Both the position numbers and the translations under genes were made by a program. This document shows positions 28,511-38,019 of a stretch of 64,000 bases of DNA, piece after piece. Origin of the DNA: Marivivens donghaensis (GTDB lineage Bacteria; Pseudomonadota; Alphaproteobacteria; Rhodobacterales; Rhodobacteraceae); contig NZ_JAUFRA010000007.1 of the NCBI RefSeq assembly GCF_030410045.1, forward strand, positions 124,001-188,000, given 5' to 3'. Below the pieces are notes generated by a model. It ran no database searches. It was not told where the DNA came from and worked only from the letters and a program-made list of their open reading frames with translations. How positions within the stretch are numbered: position 1 is the first letter of the stretch; every line of letters starts with the position of its first letter.

Positions 28511-28924
28511 CTAGTTCGTCTGTTTGCGCGGGGTGAAAGGGAGGGGCGCAACGGGAATGCCCTCTTCGAGGAGTTTGATCGCCTCTTCGGGCTTCGTTTC
28601 GCCGTAGATGTTGCGCTTTGGCGCGTCGCCCTCGTGCATTTTGCGGGCTTCAGACGCAAAGCTCATCCCGACGTAGTCAGAGTTATCTTCGACCTCTTTG
28701 CGCAGTTTCGCAATCGCCTCTTCTTCGGGGGATGCTGTCGTGGTCAGCGGACGGTCGTGATCTGTCCGAACTGACGGCGCCATGAGGGATTTGGTCACTT
28801 TCGCTGATCCACACTGCGTGCAGGCGACCAGTCCGGAGGAGTGAAGCGTGTCAAACGCCTCTCCGGATTTGAACCAGCTTTCAAAGCTGTGGCCTTGGTC
28901 GCACTTCAGTGCGTAGCGGATCAT
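28511..28924 (-). CDS. DUF1178 family protein
   Basis: 137 residues. It begins MIRYALKCDQGHSFESWFKSGEAFD, with a zinc-ribbon-like set of ligands: Cys8 and His12 plus a CTQC pair around residues 35-38. The rest is polar, ending in a Pro-rich tail. The family is conserved in alpha- and betaproteobacteria without an assigned function. GAGGG stands six bases before the start. Spaced about 110 bases from lysC. Confidence 0.93.
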   Translation of the reverse strand: MIRYALKCDQGHSFESWFKSGEAFDTLHSSGLVACTQCGSAKVTKSLMAPSVRTDHDRPLTTTASPEEEAIAKLRKEVEDNSDYVGMSFASEARKMHEGDAPKRNIYGETKPEEAIKLLEEGIPVAPLPFTPRKQTN

Positions 28925-28994
28925 GATGAACCCTCAGTTTCGCGACTATCATTCAGAATTAGCGCGTCTTGATCGTCTGGAAAAGGGGCGCGCG

Positions 28995-31271
28995 TCAGAA
29001 GGTGCCGTAACCGCGTTCGTCGTTGTCGGCGTCAATGACCACGAATGGCGCAGGTTTGGCCGGCGCATTTGCGGTTTCCACTTCTGCCACGGGCGTTGAT
29101 TCGGATTCTTCGGCGTTGTGGTTTTTCTCAGGAACATATGCGGGTTTAGGGGCTTGTGTTTCCTCAACCTCAACAGGGGTCACGTCGATGGGTTCGATGT
29201 GGTCCTCTTTGTCCAGTTTGAACTTGCTGAGTTCTTCCAGAAGCGCCTCGTTGGTCATGGTCAACTGCGTCGCGGTCGATGCGAACGCATCGGCCTGCTG
29301 GCTCGTAACGCGTGTGATCCGTGCAATATCGAGGATCGCGTCGTTAATCAGATCAACGCCGCGCGACTGTTCGGCGCTTGCGGCGGAAATCGTGGTTACC
29401 AGATCGGACACATGCGCAATGTTTTCCGCGATTTGGTCAAAGGACGCGCGGGTTTCCTCCGAAATAGCAACGCCTTCGCGCACGCGCTCAGAGCTGCCTT
29501 CAATCAATTCGCTGGTCTCGCGTGCGGCCTTGGCCGAACGACCTGCGAGGTTGCGCACCTCTTGGGCGACGACAGCAAAACCACGGCCATGCTGACCTGC
29601 GCGGGCAGCCTCAACTGCCGCGTTGAGCGCGAGCAGGTTCGTTTGAAACGCGATTTCGTCGATAACTTTGATGATCTTCGCGATGTCTTGGCTCGACGCG
29701 TTAATTGCATCCATCGCATCGACCATCCGCGACACCTTGAGCGTGCCCTGTTCAACAACAGCCGAGGTGCTTTCTACGAGTTCCTCAGCCGCTTTGGCCG
29801 ACTCCGCGTTGGTTTTCACTTGGCTTGCGGTCTGTTCGACCGAGCTGGACAGCTCTTCGACCGCGGAGGATTGGATGTCTGCGTTGTTGGCAAGGGACTG
29901 CGCGGCCGTTTCGAGGTCACGCGCAGATAAGGTCAGTTCATCCATACCGTTGCGGAACTTCTTCATCGTATCAGCGATGAACTTGATCAATCGGTCGAAC
30001 CCGCTGGCCGCCTCGCCCATTTCGTCATCCCGTTCGACGACCATCATACGTTTGGTTAGATCGCGTTCGTCTGCCATACGGCTCATTCGTCGTGATACCC
30101 AAATGATCGGGCGCACGGTCGCGCGACCCATCATCCCACTGATGATGCCGACCACGATAATGATGCCGACGACGAGTGCTGCAATGATGTTCGTCAGAGA
30201 GGTCGCGTCAGCCAAAATCATGTCGTGGTTTACGGTGATCACGAGGCCGTAGGAGGTATCACCGATCTCAACCGGGCCGTATGACGACATGAGCGACACG
30301 CCTTCGGCGCTATCGAATACCATCTGGCCTGTTTCACCATTTATAGCGTTGGCAATGTTGGGAGAATTGCGCGACAGGCGCAGGTGATGACCTTGGCGTA
30401 GACCAGAGGGAAGAAGGCCAGACAGGATCACGGCGTTGCCGTCTGGGTTCACAAGAACGATCTGTGCGTCAACGCTCAGGCCGTTTTTTTGGCGCATGGC
30501 CTTTTGGATTGGTGTCTCTGGAACAGCAAAAATAAGCGCGCCGAGTGTGTTCCCAAAATCATCAACGACAGGTGCGCCCATGAACGCGTTCACAGCGCCG
30601 CCCGACAAATTGTAGATGCCGAATTCCGAAGTCAGGATCGGTGTGCCATCGGAAAAGGCTCCGTTCCCCGTGTTGTGCGTGGTTGTGAGATCCATCGAAA
30701 GGAGGTCCCGCGCCATCGCTGCGACATCCGTATTTGCGATTTTTGGGTCAGAGATGTTGAGCGCAAAATCGTCGCGTTTCGCAAAGGTATAAACAATGTT
30801 CCCATCAGGATCGACCAAGAGGAGGTCGTCGATCGTCATTTCAGTAGCGACCACGTTGAACCAACGATGTAGGTTCGTGTGGAGCGTCGTATAGTGACTG
30901 CCGTCACCTGCGTTCAGCAGTTTTGACCGATCATTCATCAAAATGTTCGGGTTGTTGGTCGTGTAGATGTCGCGGATCGTCGTCAGGTTCGCCTCTAGGC
31001 CGTCATTCGCAGATAGCGCCCGCGAGAAACCACGAAGGGCTGAGGCGATAGAGATGTCATCAGCGAGAAGGTGCAGCGCACCGCGATAGCTGTCCATCTG
31101 AGCCATAATCGCGTCAGAAATGACCTGTTGGCTGGCTGTCAGGTTTTCAATCGCGGCTTTTTCCATCGTCGCGTTCATGCGGTTCGTTGCCAGAATGCCA
31201 ACGAAGCTCGCAGAGACTGCACTGAAAAATACGAACGCGAGTGGAAGTTTCCACGAAAGAGACAGTTTCAT
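28995..31271 (-). CDS. Methyl-accepting chemotaxis protein
   Basis: 758 residues. One membrane helix at about 9-29 and another near 365-385 flank a large periplasmic double-Cache-like sensor (about 30-360). A HAMP segment follows (RPIIWVSRRMSRMADERDLT), then a signalling domain with the conserved hairpin EIAFQTNLLALNAAVEAARAG. A 90-residue acidic, Pro-rich tail rich in Glu and Ala closes the protein; no CheR-docking pentapeptide is obvious. No other chemotaxis genes are near, so it is an orphan receptor. The ligand is unknown; Cache domains usually bind small metabolites. Confidence 0.95.
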   Translation of the reverse strand: MKLSLSWKLPLAFVFFSAVSASFVGILATNRMNATMEKAAIENLTASQQVISDAIMAQMDSYRGALHLLADDISIASALRGFSRALSANDGLEANLTTIRDIYTTNNPNILMNDRSKLLNAGDGSHYTTLHTNLHRWFNVVATEMTIDDLLLVDPDGNIVYTFAKRDDFALNISDPKIANTDVAAMARDLLSMDLTTTHNTGNGAFSDGTPILTSEFGIYNLSGGAVNAFMGAPVVDDFGNTLGALIFAVPETPIQKAMRQKNGLSVDAQIVLVNPDGNAVILSGLLPSGLRQGHHLRLSRNSPNIANAINGETGQMVFDSAEGVSLMSSYGPVEIGDTSYGLVITVNHDMILADATSLTNIIAALVVGIIIVVGIISGMMGRATVRPIIWVSRRMSRMADERDLTKRMMVVERDDEMGEAASGFDRLIKFIADTMKKFRNGMDELTLSARDLETAAQSLANNADIQSSAVEELSSSVEQTASQVKTNAESAKAAEELVESTSAVVEQGTLKVSRMVDAMDAINASSQDIAKIIKVIDEIAFQTNLLALNAAVEAARAGQHGRGFAVVAQEVRNLAGRSAKAARETSELIEGSSERVREGVAISEETRASFDQIAENIAHVSDLVTTISAASAEQSRGVDLINDAILDIARITRVTSQQADAFASTATQLTMTNEALLEELSKFKLDKEDHIEPIDVTPVEVEETQAPKPAYVPEKNHNAEESESTPVAEVETANAPAKPAPFVVIDADNDERGYGTF

Positions 31272-31434
31272 ACCGACCGGCCTATTAACTCATCGACCGA
31301 TTACACGGCCTTCCACTGTGGGTTACGGCCCAAGGGAAAAAGGTTTTAGGAAAAAATGCCGTTCGAACCTGCGACATCGCGACAAACGGAAAACGACCAC
31401 GCTCTGGCGTATCTTATTGGAATGTCGAGGGGGA

Positions 31435-31509
<75 letters not shown>

Positions 31510-31599
31510 GTCTTTTCGGTGCGGGGGAATTAGCTGCAAAAGATTCCATACGCAACCCCTCTCTGGACGGTTTTTTTATCAGCGGGTATCAGAAGGGTC

Positions 31600-31749
31600 A
31601 TGAGTGAGAAAACAGGCAATAAAATTGGTGATCCTAAGGTGCAAACCCGTGAGGATCGGTTAAAAGCTGCGTTGAAAGCTAATATGGCGAAGCGCAAGGC
31701 ACAGGCACGTGCGCGCGCGACCGCAACAGATATTTCTGAGGAAGAGTAG
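31600..31749 (+). CDS. Small basic protein upstream of murA
   Basis: 49 residues starting MSEKTGNKIGDPKVQTREDR. The middle is strongly basic (LKAALKANMAKRKAQARARA) and predicted helical, and it ends with DISEEE. AGAAGGG stands just before the ATG, and murA begins seven bases after the stop, so it is probably co-transcribed. The charge pattern suggests nucleic-acid or ribosome contact, but this is a guess and no named family is recognised. Confidence 0.75.
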   Translation: MSEKTGNKIGDPKVQTREDRLKAALKANMAKRKAQARARATATDISEEE

Positions 31750-31756
31750 GGGCATT

Positions 31757-33025
31757 ATGGATTCGATTCTGGTTACGGGCGGTAAACCGCTGCGCGGTGA
31801 AATCGCGATTGCGGGCGCAAAGAACGCCGCGCTGACGCTGATGCCCGCAACTTTGCTCAGTGACGAACCCCTCACGCTGACTAATACGCCGCGCCTGTCT
31901 GACATCAAAACGATGACCGCTCTGCTGCAGTCGTTGGGCGCTGAAGTCTCTGCTCTGGCGGATGGTAAGGTCATGGCGATGTCGTCACATGGTCTGAACT
32001 CGACCCGCGCGGATTATGAAATCGTTCGTAAAATGCGGGCGTCAAACCTTGTTCTTGGGCCGCTCTTGGCGCGTGAAGGTCATGCGATTGTATCGCTTCC
32101 GGGTGGCTGCGCGATTGGCGCGCGTCCGATGGATATTCATATCGCCGCGTTCGAGGCGATGGGCGCGACCATTGATCTAAAAGACGGCTATCTGCACGCA
32201 ACAACCCAAGGCGGGTTGAAAGGCGGCGTTGTAAAACTGCGCTTTGCCTCTGTTGGTGCGACCGAAAACGTTCTCATGGCCGCGACCTTGGCCAAGGGCA
32301 CAACGATCATTGAAAACGCAGCGCGTGAGCCAGAGATCGTAGACCTTGCGACCTGTCTACGGGCAATGGGCGCCCAGATCGAAGGCGACGGCACCAGCCG
32401 TATCGAAATTCAAGGCGTCGATCGCCTGCACGGTGCAACCCATCCTGTTGTCACCGATCGTATCGAGCTCGGCACCTATATGCTCGCCCCTGTGATTGCG
32501 GGTGGTGAGGTCGAATGTCTGGGCGGGAAACTGTCGCTCGTCGAATCATTCGTTGAAAAACTGACCGAGGCGGGAATCACTGTTGAGGAAACCGATCGCG
32601 GCCTCAAAGTGCGCTGTGACGGTGGTCGTCCGAAAGCGGTGAATGTTACGACAGAGCCGTTCCCAGGCTTCCCCACCGACCTTCAGGCGCAGATGATGGC
32701 GATGCTTTGCTTTGCTGATGGCACATCGGTGCTCGAAGAGAAGATCTTTGAAAACCGCTTTATGCACGCGCCTGAACTGATCCGTATGGGTGCAAAGATC
32801 GATGTTCATGGCGGCACCGCGACCGTTCATGGCGTCGATAAGATGAAGGGCGCACCTGTGATGGCAACCGACCTTCGCGCGTCGGTTTCGCTGATCCTCG
32901 CGGGTCTGGCCGCGGAAGGTGAGACGCAAGTGAACCGCGTGTACCACCTCGACCGAGGCTACGAGCACGTTGAGGAAAAACTGGGTGCCGTTGGTGCGCA
33001 GATCGAAAGGATCAAAGGCCAGTGA
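31757..33025 (+). CDS. murA: UDP-N-acetylglucosamine 1-carboxyvinyltransferase
   Basis: 422 residues from the ATG at 31757 (AGGGG five bases upstream); a longer frame from 31709 overlaps the preceding small gene. MDSILVTGGKPLRGEIAIAG with Lys-Asn in AGAKNAAL is typical. The catalytic Cys118 lies in LPGGCAIGARPMD, so fosfomycin sensitivity is expected at this residue. MurA transfers enolpyruvate from PEP to UDP-GlcNAc in the first step of peptidoglycan synthesis. Its stop overlaps the following GTG start. Confidence 0.98.
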   Translation: MDSILVTGGKPLRGEIAIAGAKNAALTLMPATLLSDEPLTLTNTPRLSDIKTMTALLQSLGAEVSALADGKVMAMSSHGLNSTRADYEIVRKMRASNLVLGPLLAREGHAIVSLPGGCAIGARPMDIHIAAFEAMGATIDLKDGYLHATTQGGLKGGVVKLRFASVGATENVLMAATLAKGTTIIENAAREPEIVDLATCLRAMGAQIEGDGTSRIEIQGVDRLHGATHPVVTDRIELGTYMLAPVIAGGEVECLGGKLSLVESFVEKLTEAGITVEETDRGLKVRCDGGRPKAVNVTTEPFPGFPTDLQAQMMAMLCFADGTSVLEEKIFENRFMHAPELIRMGAKIDVHGGTATVHGVDKMKGAPVMATDLRASVSLILAGLAAEGETQVNRVYHLDRGYEHVEEKLGAVGAQIERIKGQ

Positions 33026-33501
33026 CCCAAGATGCTCGGTTCGAAGATGGTGCCGACGCACCGCTGCGGCTAAAGGCGCTGGACGCGGACGACCTCGCTG
33101 TTGTGTCGTCACTCGTTCAGGATTCGGTGTTTCCATCATCGGAAATGTTTTGGAAATCCAAAGAGCGCCGCTTTGCCCTTCTGTTGAACCGTTTCCGTTG
33201 GGAAGATGCGGATAAGGCGCAGACCCGCAATCGCGCCTTTGAACGGGTCCAATCCGTTCTGGCGATTGAGGATGTCACCGCTGTTCGGTCCCAAGGGGTG
33301 CCGCGCGGTGATGCGGATACGGTGCTGTCGTTGTTGTCCATTAGCTTTGAAGCGGGCGAAGATGGGACAGGCACTGTTATTCTGACCCTCGCGGGCGATG
33401 GCGCCATTGCGCTGTCGGTCGAAGCGCTGGAAGTCGTCCTACGCGATGTCACCCGTCCTTATGTTGCGCCGTCTCATAAGGCTCCGCAGCACCCTGAATA
33501 A
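33022..33501 (+). CDS. DUF2948 family protein
   Basis: 159 residues, starting with GTG inside the murA stop (GTGA at 33022-33025), with AAAGG upstream. PLRLKALDADDLAVVSSLVQDSV and RRFALLLNRFRWE are typical of the alphaproteobacterial DUF2948 family. A soluble cytosolic protein of unknown role; strict coupling to murA suggests related expression only. Confidence 0.92.
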   Translation: MTQDARFEDGADAPLRLKALDADDLAVVSSLVQDSVFPSSEMFWKSKERRFALLLNRFRWEDADKAQTRNRAFERVQSVLAIEDVTAVRSQGVPRGDADTVLSLLSISFEAGEDGTGTVILTLAGDGAIALSVEALEVVLRDVTRPYVAPSHKAPQHPE

Positions 33502-33583
33502 TGGCTTATGCCTAAAATGACGCGGCCCCGATGATTGAAGGGGTCGTGATGGGGCGCTATCAAGCCTCAGAAGGAGACCGCCC

Positions 33584-34888
33584 ATGCCGCATTTTCTGGA
33601 CACCACTGACGCAGGTTTCGAACAGGACTTTGTAGCCCTGTTGGGGATGAAGCGTGAAGACAGCCCTGATGTGGATGCCGTCGTGGCGGGTATCATCGCC
33701 GATGTTCGGGCACGTGGTGACGCGGCTGTTCTGGAACTTACCGCGAAATTCGACCGCATGGAATTGACCGCTGATCAATTGCGGTTCTCGGACGCTGAGA
33801 TCGAGGCGGAATGTGCAAAGGTTTCGGACGAAGATCGCGCTGCGCTCGAACTCGCGGCGGAACGTATTCGGGCCTATCACGAACGTCAGATGCCTGCAGA
33901 TGCTCTGTGGGTGGACGAGGTTGGTGCGCAACTTGGCTGGCGCTGGACCGCGGTTGAGGCTGCTGGGCTTTATGTCCCAGGTGGTCTCGCGTCTTATCCG
34001 TCGTCCGTTCTGATGAACGCGATCCCTGCCAAAGTAGCGGGCGTCGATCGTTTGGCGATTGTGGTGCCGACACCTGACGGCGTGACGAACCCGCTTGTTT
34101 TGCTGGCTGCGCGTATCGCTGGCGTGGACGAGATCTACCGTGTTGGCGGCGCACAAGCGATTGCGGCATTGGCCTATGGCACCGAAACCATCGCGCCCGT
34201 GGATAAGATCACAGGGCCGGGCAACGCCTTTGTCGCGGCGGCAAAACGTCGTGTGTTCGGCAAGGTCGGCATTGATATGATCGCTGGCCCGTCCGAAATC
34301 CTCGTGATCGCGGATAAAGACAATGATCCCGACTGGATCGCGGTTGATCTGATGTCTCAGGCTGAACACGACGAAAGCGCGCAATCGCTTTTGATTACGG
34401 ATGACGCTGATTTCGGTCGCGCCGTCGCTGCCGCCGTCCAGAAACGACTCGAGACGCTTGAACGTCGCGAAATCGCTGGCGCAAGCTGGCGTGATTTTGG
34501 CGCGGTGATTGTTGTGCGTGACATGGAAGAGGCTGTGCGCCTCTCGGATCGGATCGCGCCCGAACACCTCGAGATTTGCACCGCTGATGCTGAGGCGCTG
34601 TCGGAAAAGATTCGCCATGCTGGCGCTATCTTCATCGGTTCCTTCACGCCCGAGGCTATTGGCGACTACATCGGCGGGCCAAACCACGTGCTGCCTACGG
34701 CGCGTTCGGCCCGTTTTTCGTCGGGTTTGTCGGTCATGGACTTCGTAAAACGCACCACTTTGTCACGAATGACGCCTGAGGCACTTTTGGCTATTGGCCC
34801 CGCGGCGGAACGTCTGGCACAGTCGGAAAGTCTGGAAGCGCACGGATTGTCGGTCCGCGCTCGTCTGGACCGTTTGAACAAGGGATAG
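33584..34888 (+). CDS. hisD: Histidinol dehydrogenase
   Basis: 434 residues; AAGGAG precedes the start. The signature GPGNAFVAAAKRRVFGKVG and the following DMIAGPSEI are present, and the zinc/catalytic His region AEHDESAQSLL is intact. It oxidises histidinol to histidine in two NAD-dependent steps. It heads a set of closely spaced genes (UPF0262, a phosphatase-like protein, and others) rather than other his genes, an arrangement common in this group. Confidence 0.98.
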   Translation: MPHFLDTTDAGFEQDFVALLGMKREDSPDVDAVVAGIIADVRARGDAAVLELTAKFDRMELTADQLRFSDAEIEAECAKVSDEDRAALELAAERIRAYHERQMPADALWVDEVGAQLGWRWTAVEAAGLYVPGGLASYPSSVLMNAIPAKVAGVDRLAIVVPTPDGVTNPLVLLAARIAGVDEIYRVGGAQAIAALAYGTETIAPVDKITGPGNAFVAAAKRRVFGKVGIDMIAGPSEILVIADKDNDPDWIAVDLMSQAEHDESAQSLLITDDADFGRAVAAAVQKRLETLERREIAGASWRDFGAVIVVRDMEEAVRLSDRIAPEHLEICTADAEALSEKIRHAGAIFIGSFTPEAIGDYIGGPNHVLPTARSARFSSGLSVMDFVKRTTLSRMTPEALLAIGPAAERLAQSESLEAHGLSVRARLDRLNKG

Positions 34889-34899
34889 GGCATCGCGGA

Positions 34900-35379
34900 A
34901 TGTCAAAGATCATTCACATTGAGCTGGACGACAGCAATCTGCCGCCGCCCACACCTGAGGTCGAACAGGAACGCCGCGTGGCGATGTTTGATCTTCTCGA
35001 AGAGAACAGCTTTGACCTCGTGTCGCGGGACGACCGTCCTGCGCCTGAGGGGCCGTATAAGCTGTTCCTCTCGGTGCGCGAACGCCGTCTTGTGTTCGAG
35101 ATTAAGACCGAAGCGAACGACCCCGCAGGTGAATTCCACCTCAGCCTTGGGCCGTTCCGTCAGGTGGTCAAAGATTACTTCATGATCTGCGAAAGCTATT
35201 TCGATGCGGTGAAAACCGCTGCGCCGAGCCAGATTGAAACGATCGATATGGCGCGCCGTGGTATCCACAACGAAGGCGCCAACGTTCTGCAAGAACGTCT
35301 AGAGGGCAAGGCGGTCGTGGATCATGACACCGCGCGTCGCCTGTTCACTCTCATCTGCGTTCTGCATTTCGGGGGCTGA
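34900..35379 (+). CDS. UPF0262 family protein
   Basis: 159 residues starting MSKIIHIELDDSNLPPP. The family-typical core LVSRDDRPAPEGPYKLFLSVRERRL and FHLSLGPFRQVVKDYFMICESY is present. Soluble, with no known function. It lies eleven bases behind hisD and one base before the phosphatase-like gene, so all three are probably one transcript. Confidence 0.95.
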   Translation: MSKIIHIELDDSNLPPPTPEVEQERRVAMFDLLEENSFDLVSRDDRPAPEGPYKLFLSVRERRLVFEIKTEANDPAGEFHLSLGPFRQVVKDYFMICESYFDAVKTAAPSQIETIDMARRGIHNEGANVLQERLEGKAVVDHDTARRLFTLICVLHFGG

Positions 35380-35380
35380 T

Positions 35381-35854
35381 TTGGACGAGGGCGGTAAGAC
35401 ATATCAGCCTCTCCCGCAGTCGGTTCTGTTCTGCTGCGATCATAATTCGGTCCGGTCGCCTATGGCCGAAGGATTGATGAAGAAATTCTACGGCACGGGA
35501 TGTTACGTGCAGTCCGTGGGCGTAAAGAGCGATCTCGAAATCGACGGCTTTACCATCGCCGTCTGCCAAGAGGTCGGCGTAGAGCTATCCCGCCACCGTG
35601 CGCGGTCTTTTGACGAGCTAAAACAATGGGGCGATGACCTGTCGTCGTTCGACCTTGTTGTTGCGTTGTCGCCTGCGAGCCAACGTCAGGCTCTTGAAAT
35701 GACGCGGTTTTTCCATCTCGATGTTGAATATTGGCCGATCCTCGATCCGACGGGGTTGGGGACCACACGGGATGAAAAGCTCGAGAGTTATCGCAAAACA
35801 CGTGACCAGATAATTGCCCGCCTGCATGACAGATGGGGCCCGTCAAAGGAGTGA
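35381..35854 (+). CDS. Low-molecular-weight phosphotyrosine phosphatase-like protein
   Basis: 157 residues if it starts at the TTG at 35381, one base after the UPF0262 stop; no ATG lies between there and the core. The alternative start at 35324 would overlap UPF0262 by 56 bases. The phosphatase loop Cys19-x5-Arg25 (CDHNSVR) is present, followed by SPMAEGLMKKF, and an Asp near the C-terminus (LDPTG) fits the general acid. Members act as tyrosine phosphatases or arsenate reductases; the context gives no hint of arsenic resistance. Confidence 0.88.
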   Translation: MDEGGKTYQPLPQSVLFCCDHNSVRSPMAEGLMKKFYGTGCYVQSVGVKSDLEIDGFTIAVCQEVGVELSRHRARSFDELKQWGDDLSSFDLVVALSPASQRQALEMTRFFHLDVEYWPILDPTGLGTTRDEKLESYRKTRDQIIARLHDRWGPSKE

Positions 35855-35856
35855 CC

Positions 35857-36258
35857 ATGGACGCCAAAGCCGTTCTTCAACGTTATTTTGATGCTTTCAA
35901 TGCAGGCGATAAGGCTGGCATGTTGGCTGAGTTGTCGGATGACGTGGCCCACCACGTAAACGAGGGCGAAGTGCGCGTTGGCAAAGAGCTGTTCAGCGCA
36001 TTTTGTGACCACATGGACCGCTGCTATCGCGAATGTCTGACAGATATCGTGATCTTCGGCTCTGCTGACGGCACCCGCGCCGCGGCTGAATTCACGGTGA
36101 ACGGCGAATATCTCTCGACCGACGAAGGTCTGCCTGAAGCTACGGGTCAGAAATACGTCCTGCCTGCCGGGTCGTTCATGTCACTGAAAGACGGCAAAAT
36201 TTGCCGCGTCACTACCTACTACAACCTCGCAGATTGGATCCGTCAGGTCAGCGCATGA
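35857..36258 (+). CDS. NTF2-like / ketosteroid isomerase-related protein
   Basis: 133 residues from the ATG at 35857, with AAGGAG upstream. The sequence MDAKAVLQRYFDAFNAGDKAGMLAEL followed by a C-terminal YYNLADWIRQV fits the SnoaL/NTF2-like cone fold. A small soluble protein whose substrate cannot be read from the sequence. It sits between the phosphatase-like gene and a GNAT gene, whose start overlaps its stop (ATGA). Confidence 0.85.
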   Translation: MDAKAVLQRYFDAFNAGDKAGMLAELSDDVAHHVNEGEVRVGKELFSAFCDHMDRCYRECLTDIVIFGSADGTRAAAEFTVNGEYLSTDEGLPEATGQKYVLPAGSFMSLKDGKICRVTTYYNLADWIRQVSA

Positions 36259-36842
36259 CACTGACCTATCAGGTTCTAGACGGGGACGCGGTCGCGGCGG
36301 CGCTGGATGATCTAGCGCGGCTTCGGATTGATGTGTTTGCCGATTGGCCTTACCTCTATGCAGGGTCGCTCGATTACGAGCGGGACTATGTCGCGACCTA
36401 TCGCGATGCGCAAAACGCCATTCTGGTCGCAGCCAAGGATGGGGACCGCATCGTTGGCGCGGCAACGGGCACCCCAATGGAAGATCACGCGAGCGATTTC
36501 GCGGCGCCCTTTGCGGCGACAGGTATCCCGCTGACCGACATCTTTTACTGCGCCGAATCGGTGTTGCTGGCTGACTATCGGGGGCAGGGCGCTGGACATG
36601 TGTTCTTTGACATGCGGGAGGCAAAGGCGAAGGCTCTGGGTCGCCGTTACGTGGCGTTCTGTTCGGTGATGCGGCCAGAGGATCACCCTGCGCGGCCTGC
36701 GGACTATCGACCCTTGGATGGGTTTTGGGGGAAACGCGGATACGAAAAACTCGACGGGGTCGTTGCGCGGTTCAAATGGACCGACCACGGTGATGTCGAA
36801 CAATCGGAAAAGCCGCTTCAATTCTGGATTAAAGCCCTATGA
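36255..36842 (+). CDS. GNAT family N-acetyltransferase
   Basis: 195 residues from the ATG that overlaps the previous stop. The acetyl-CoA binding loop is in ESVLLADYRGQGAGHVFFDMREAKA, with the R-G-Q-G-A-G pattern. The C-terminal WGKRGYEKLDGVVARFKW is typical. Directly coupled (ATGA at 36839) to a carbon-nitrogen hydrolase, a pairing that suggests the two act on the same amide or amine compound. Substrate unknown. Confidence 0.88.
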   Translation: MTLTYQVLDGDAVAAALDDLARLRIDVFADWPYLYAGSLDYERDYVATYRDAQNAILVAAKDGDRIVGAATGTPMEDHASDFAAPFAATGIPLTDIFYCAESVLLADYRGQGAGHVFFDMREAKAKALGRRYVAFCSVMRPEDHPARPADYRPLDGFWGKRGYEKLDGVVARFKWTDHGDVEQSEKPLQFWIKAL

Positions 36843-37717
36843 AAATCGCTACTTCTGCCTACCGCCCCGAATGGCACGCGACGTGGTCATCGCTTGAGAC
36901 GAAGCTGACGGGCTGGGTGTCTGCCGCTGCGGGGCAGGGCGCTGAACTGCTCGTGTTCCCCGAATATGGCGGGTGCGAAGCGGCCCTGATCGGGACCCCA
37001 AACGACTGTTCGCCTGCGCAATGGGCGGGGCGAATGGCGGATGCGGCTGAGGATTGGATCGCGCTGCATTCCGATCTGGCAGCGCAGTTTGGCGTTCATA
37101 TCCTCGCGGGATCGCTCTGCGTTCGGGATGGCGAGCGGATGGTGAATAGGTCTTATTTGCTTGGCCCATCGGGGGATGCGGTGTTTCAGGATAAGCTGAT
37201 CCTGACACCCTATGAACGCCGTGAAATGCAATTGTCGGTCGGGGAAACGGTAAAGCTGTTCGATACCGCCTTGGGCCGATTGGGTATCTTGATCTGCTAT
37301 GACAGTGAATTCCCGCTGCAGGCCCGCGCGATGTGCGAAGGTGGCGCGGATATGATCCTGGTGCCCTCCGCGACCGATCTGTCGGCAGGCCAAACACGTG
37401 TGCGCCAGTCGTGCCGTGCGCGTGCGATCGAAAATCAATGCCTGATCGTGCAATCGCCCGTTTTGGGTCCTGTGTCGGATTGCGACGTGTTGGATACGGG
37501 AACAGGTCGTGCCGCGCTCTTCTGCTCACCCGATCATGGTTTGCCGAGCAATGGGATCATCGCCCAAGGTGACACGGACGAGGCGGCATGGGTTATCGCA
37601 GAGGTCGATCCTGCGGCCATCGCGGCCCCTCGGGTTTCGGGGCAGGTCGGCAACTTTAGCCATTGGACCGAACAGGATTCGCGGCTTCAAAACCTCACCT
37701 TGGCGACCCTCGCCTGA
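36839..37717 (+). CDS. Carbon-nitrogen hydrolase (nitrilase superfamily)
   Basis: 292 residues. The Glu-Lys-Cys triad of the superfamily is visible: Glu42 in FPEYGG, Lys119 in QDKLILTPYE and Cys153 in LICYDSEFP. These enzymes hydrolyse amides, carbamoyl compounds or nitriles; the branch resembles amidases acting on small omega-amides, but specificity is not clear. Overlaps the GNAT gene by four bases. No signal peptide. Confidence 0.92.
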   Translation: MKIATSAYRPEWHATWSSLETKLTGWVSAAAGQGAELLVFPEYGGCEAALIGTPNDCSPAQWAGRMADAAEDWIALHSDLAAQFGVHILAGSLCVRDGERMVNRSYLLGPSGDAVFQDKLILTPYERREMQLSVGETVKLFDTALGRLGILICYDSEFPLQARAMCEGGADMILVPSATDLSAGQTRVRQSCRARAIENQCLIVQSPVLGPVSDCDVLDTGTGRAALFCSPDHGLPSNGIIAQGDTDEAAWVIAEVDPAAIAAPRVSGQVGNFSHWTEQDSRLQNLTLATLA

Positions 37718-37800
37718 TTTGCGCTTGAATTATTGGTAAATCGGGCGCATTTAACCGCCGTTCCGCTCATGATGGCGGATTTTGCAATTACGGAGATCAC

Positions 37801-38019
37801 ATGGCCAAGGAAGAACTGCTCGAATTCCCCGGTGTCGTGAAGGAACTCCTGCCGAACGCGACATTCCTGGTCGAGCTTGAAAACGGCCATACGATCATCG
37901 CACACACGGCAGGTAAACTTCGCAAGAACCGCATCCGCGTCCTCGCGGGCGACAAGGTTCAGGTGGAAATGACCCCCTACGACCTGACAAAAGGTCGGAT
38001 TAACTATCGTTTTCGGTGA
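37801..38019 (+). CDS. infA: Translation initiation factor IF-1
   Basis: 72 residues, exactly the usual length, with the OB-fold sequence MAKEELLEFPGVVKELLPNA and ending LTKGRINYRFR. IF-1 binds the ribosomal A site during initiation. It is preceded by 83 non-coding bases and is likely to have its own promoter. The maf start overlaps its stop (GTGA), so infA, maf, the RNase and yacG form one operon. Confidence 0.98.
   Translation: MAKEELLEFPGVVKELLPNATFLVELENGHTIIAHTAGKLRKNRIRVLAGDKVQVEMTPYDLTKGRINYRFR

Noticed and set aside
33521..33549. A histidine attenuator before hisD
   Set aside because: A weak GGCCCC/GGGGTC stem exists, but there is no leader peptide with a run of His codons.
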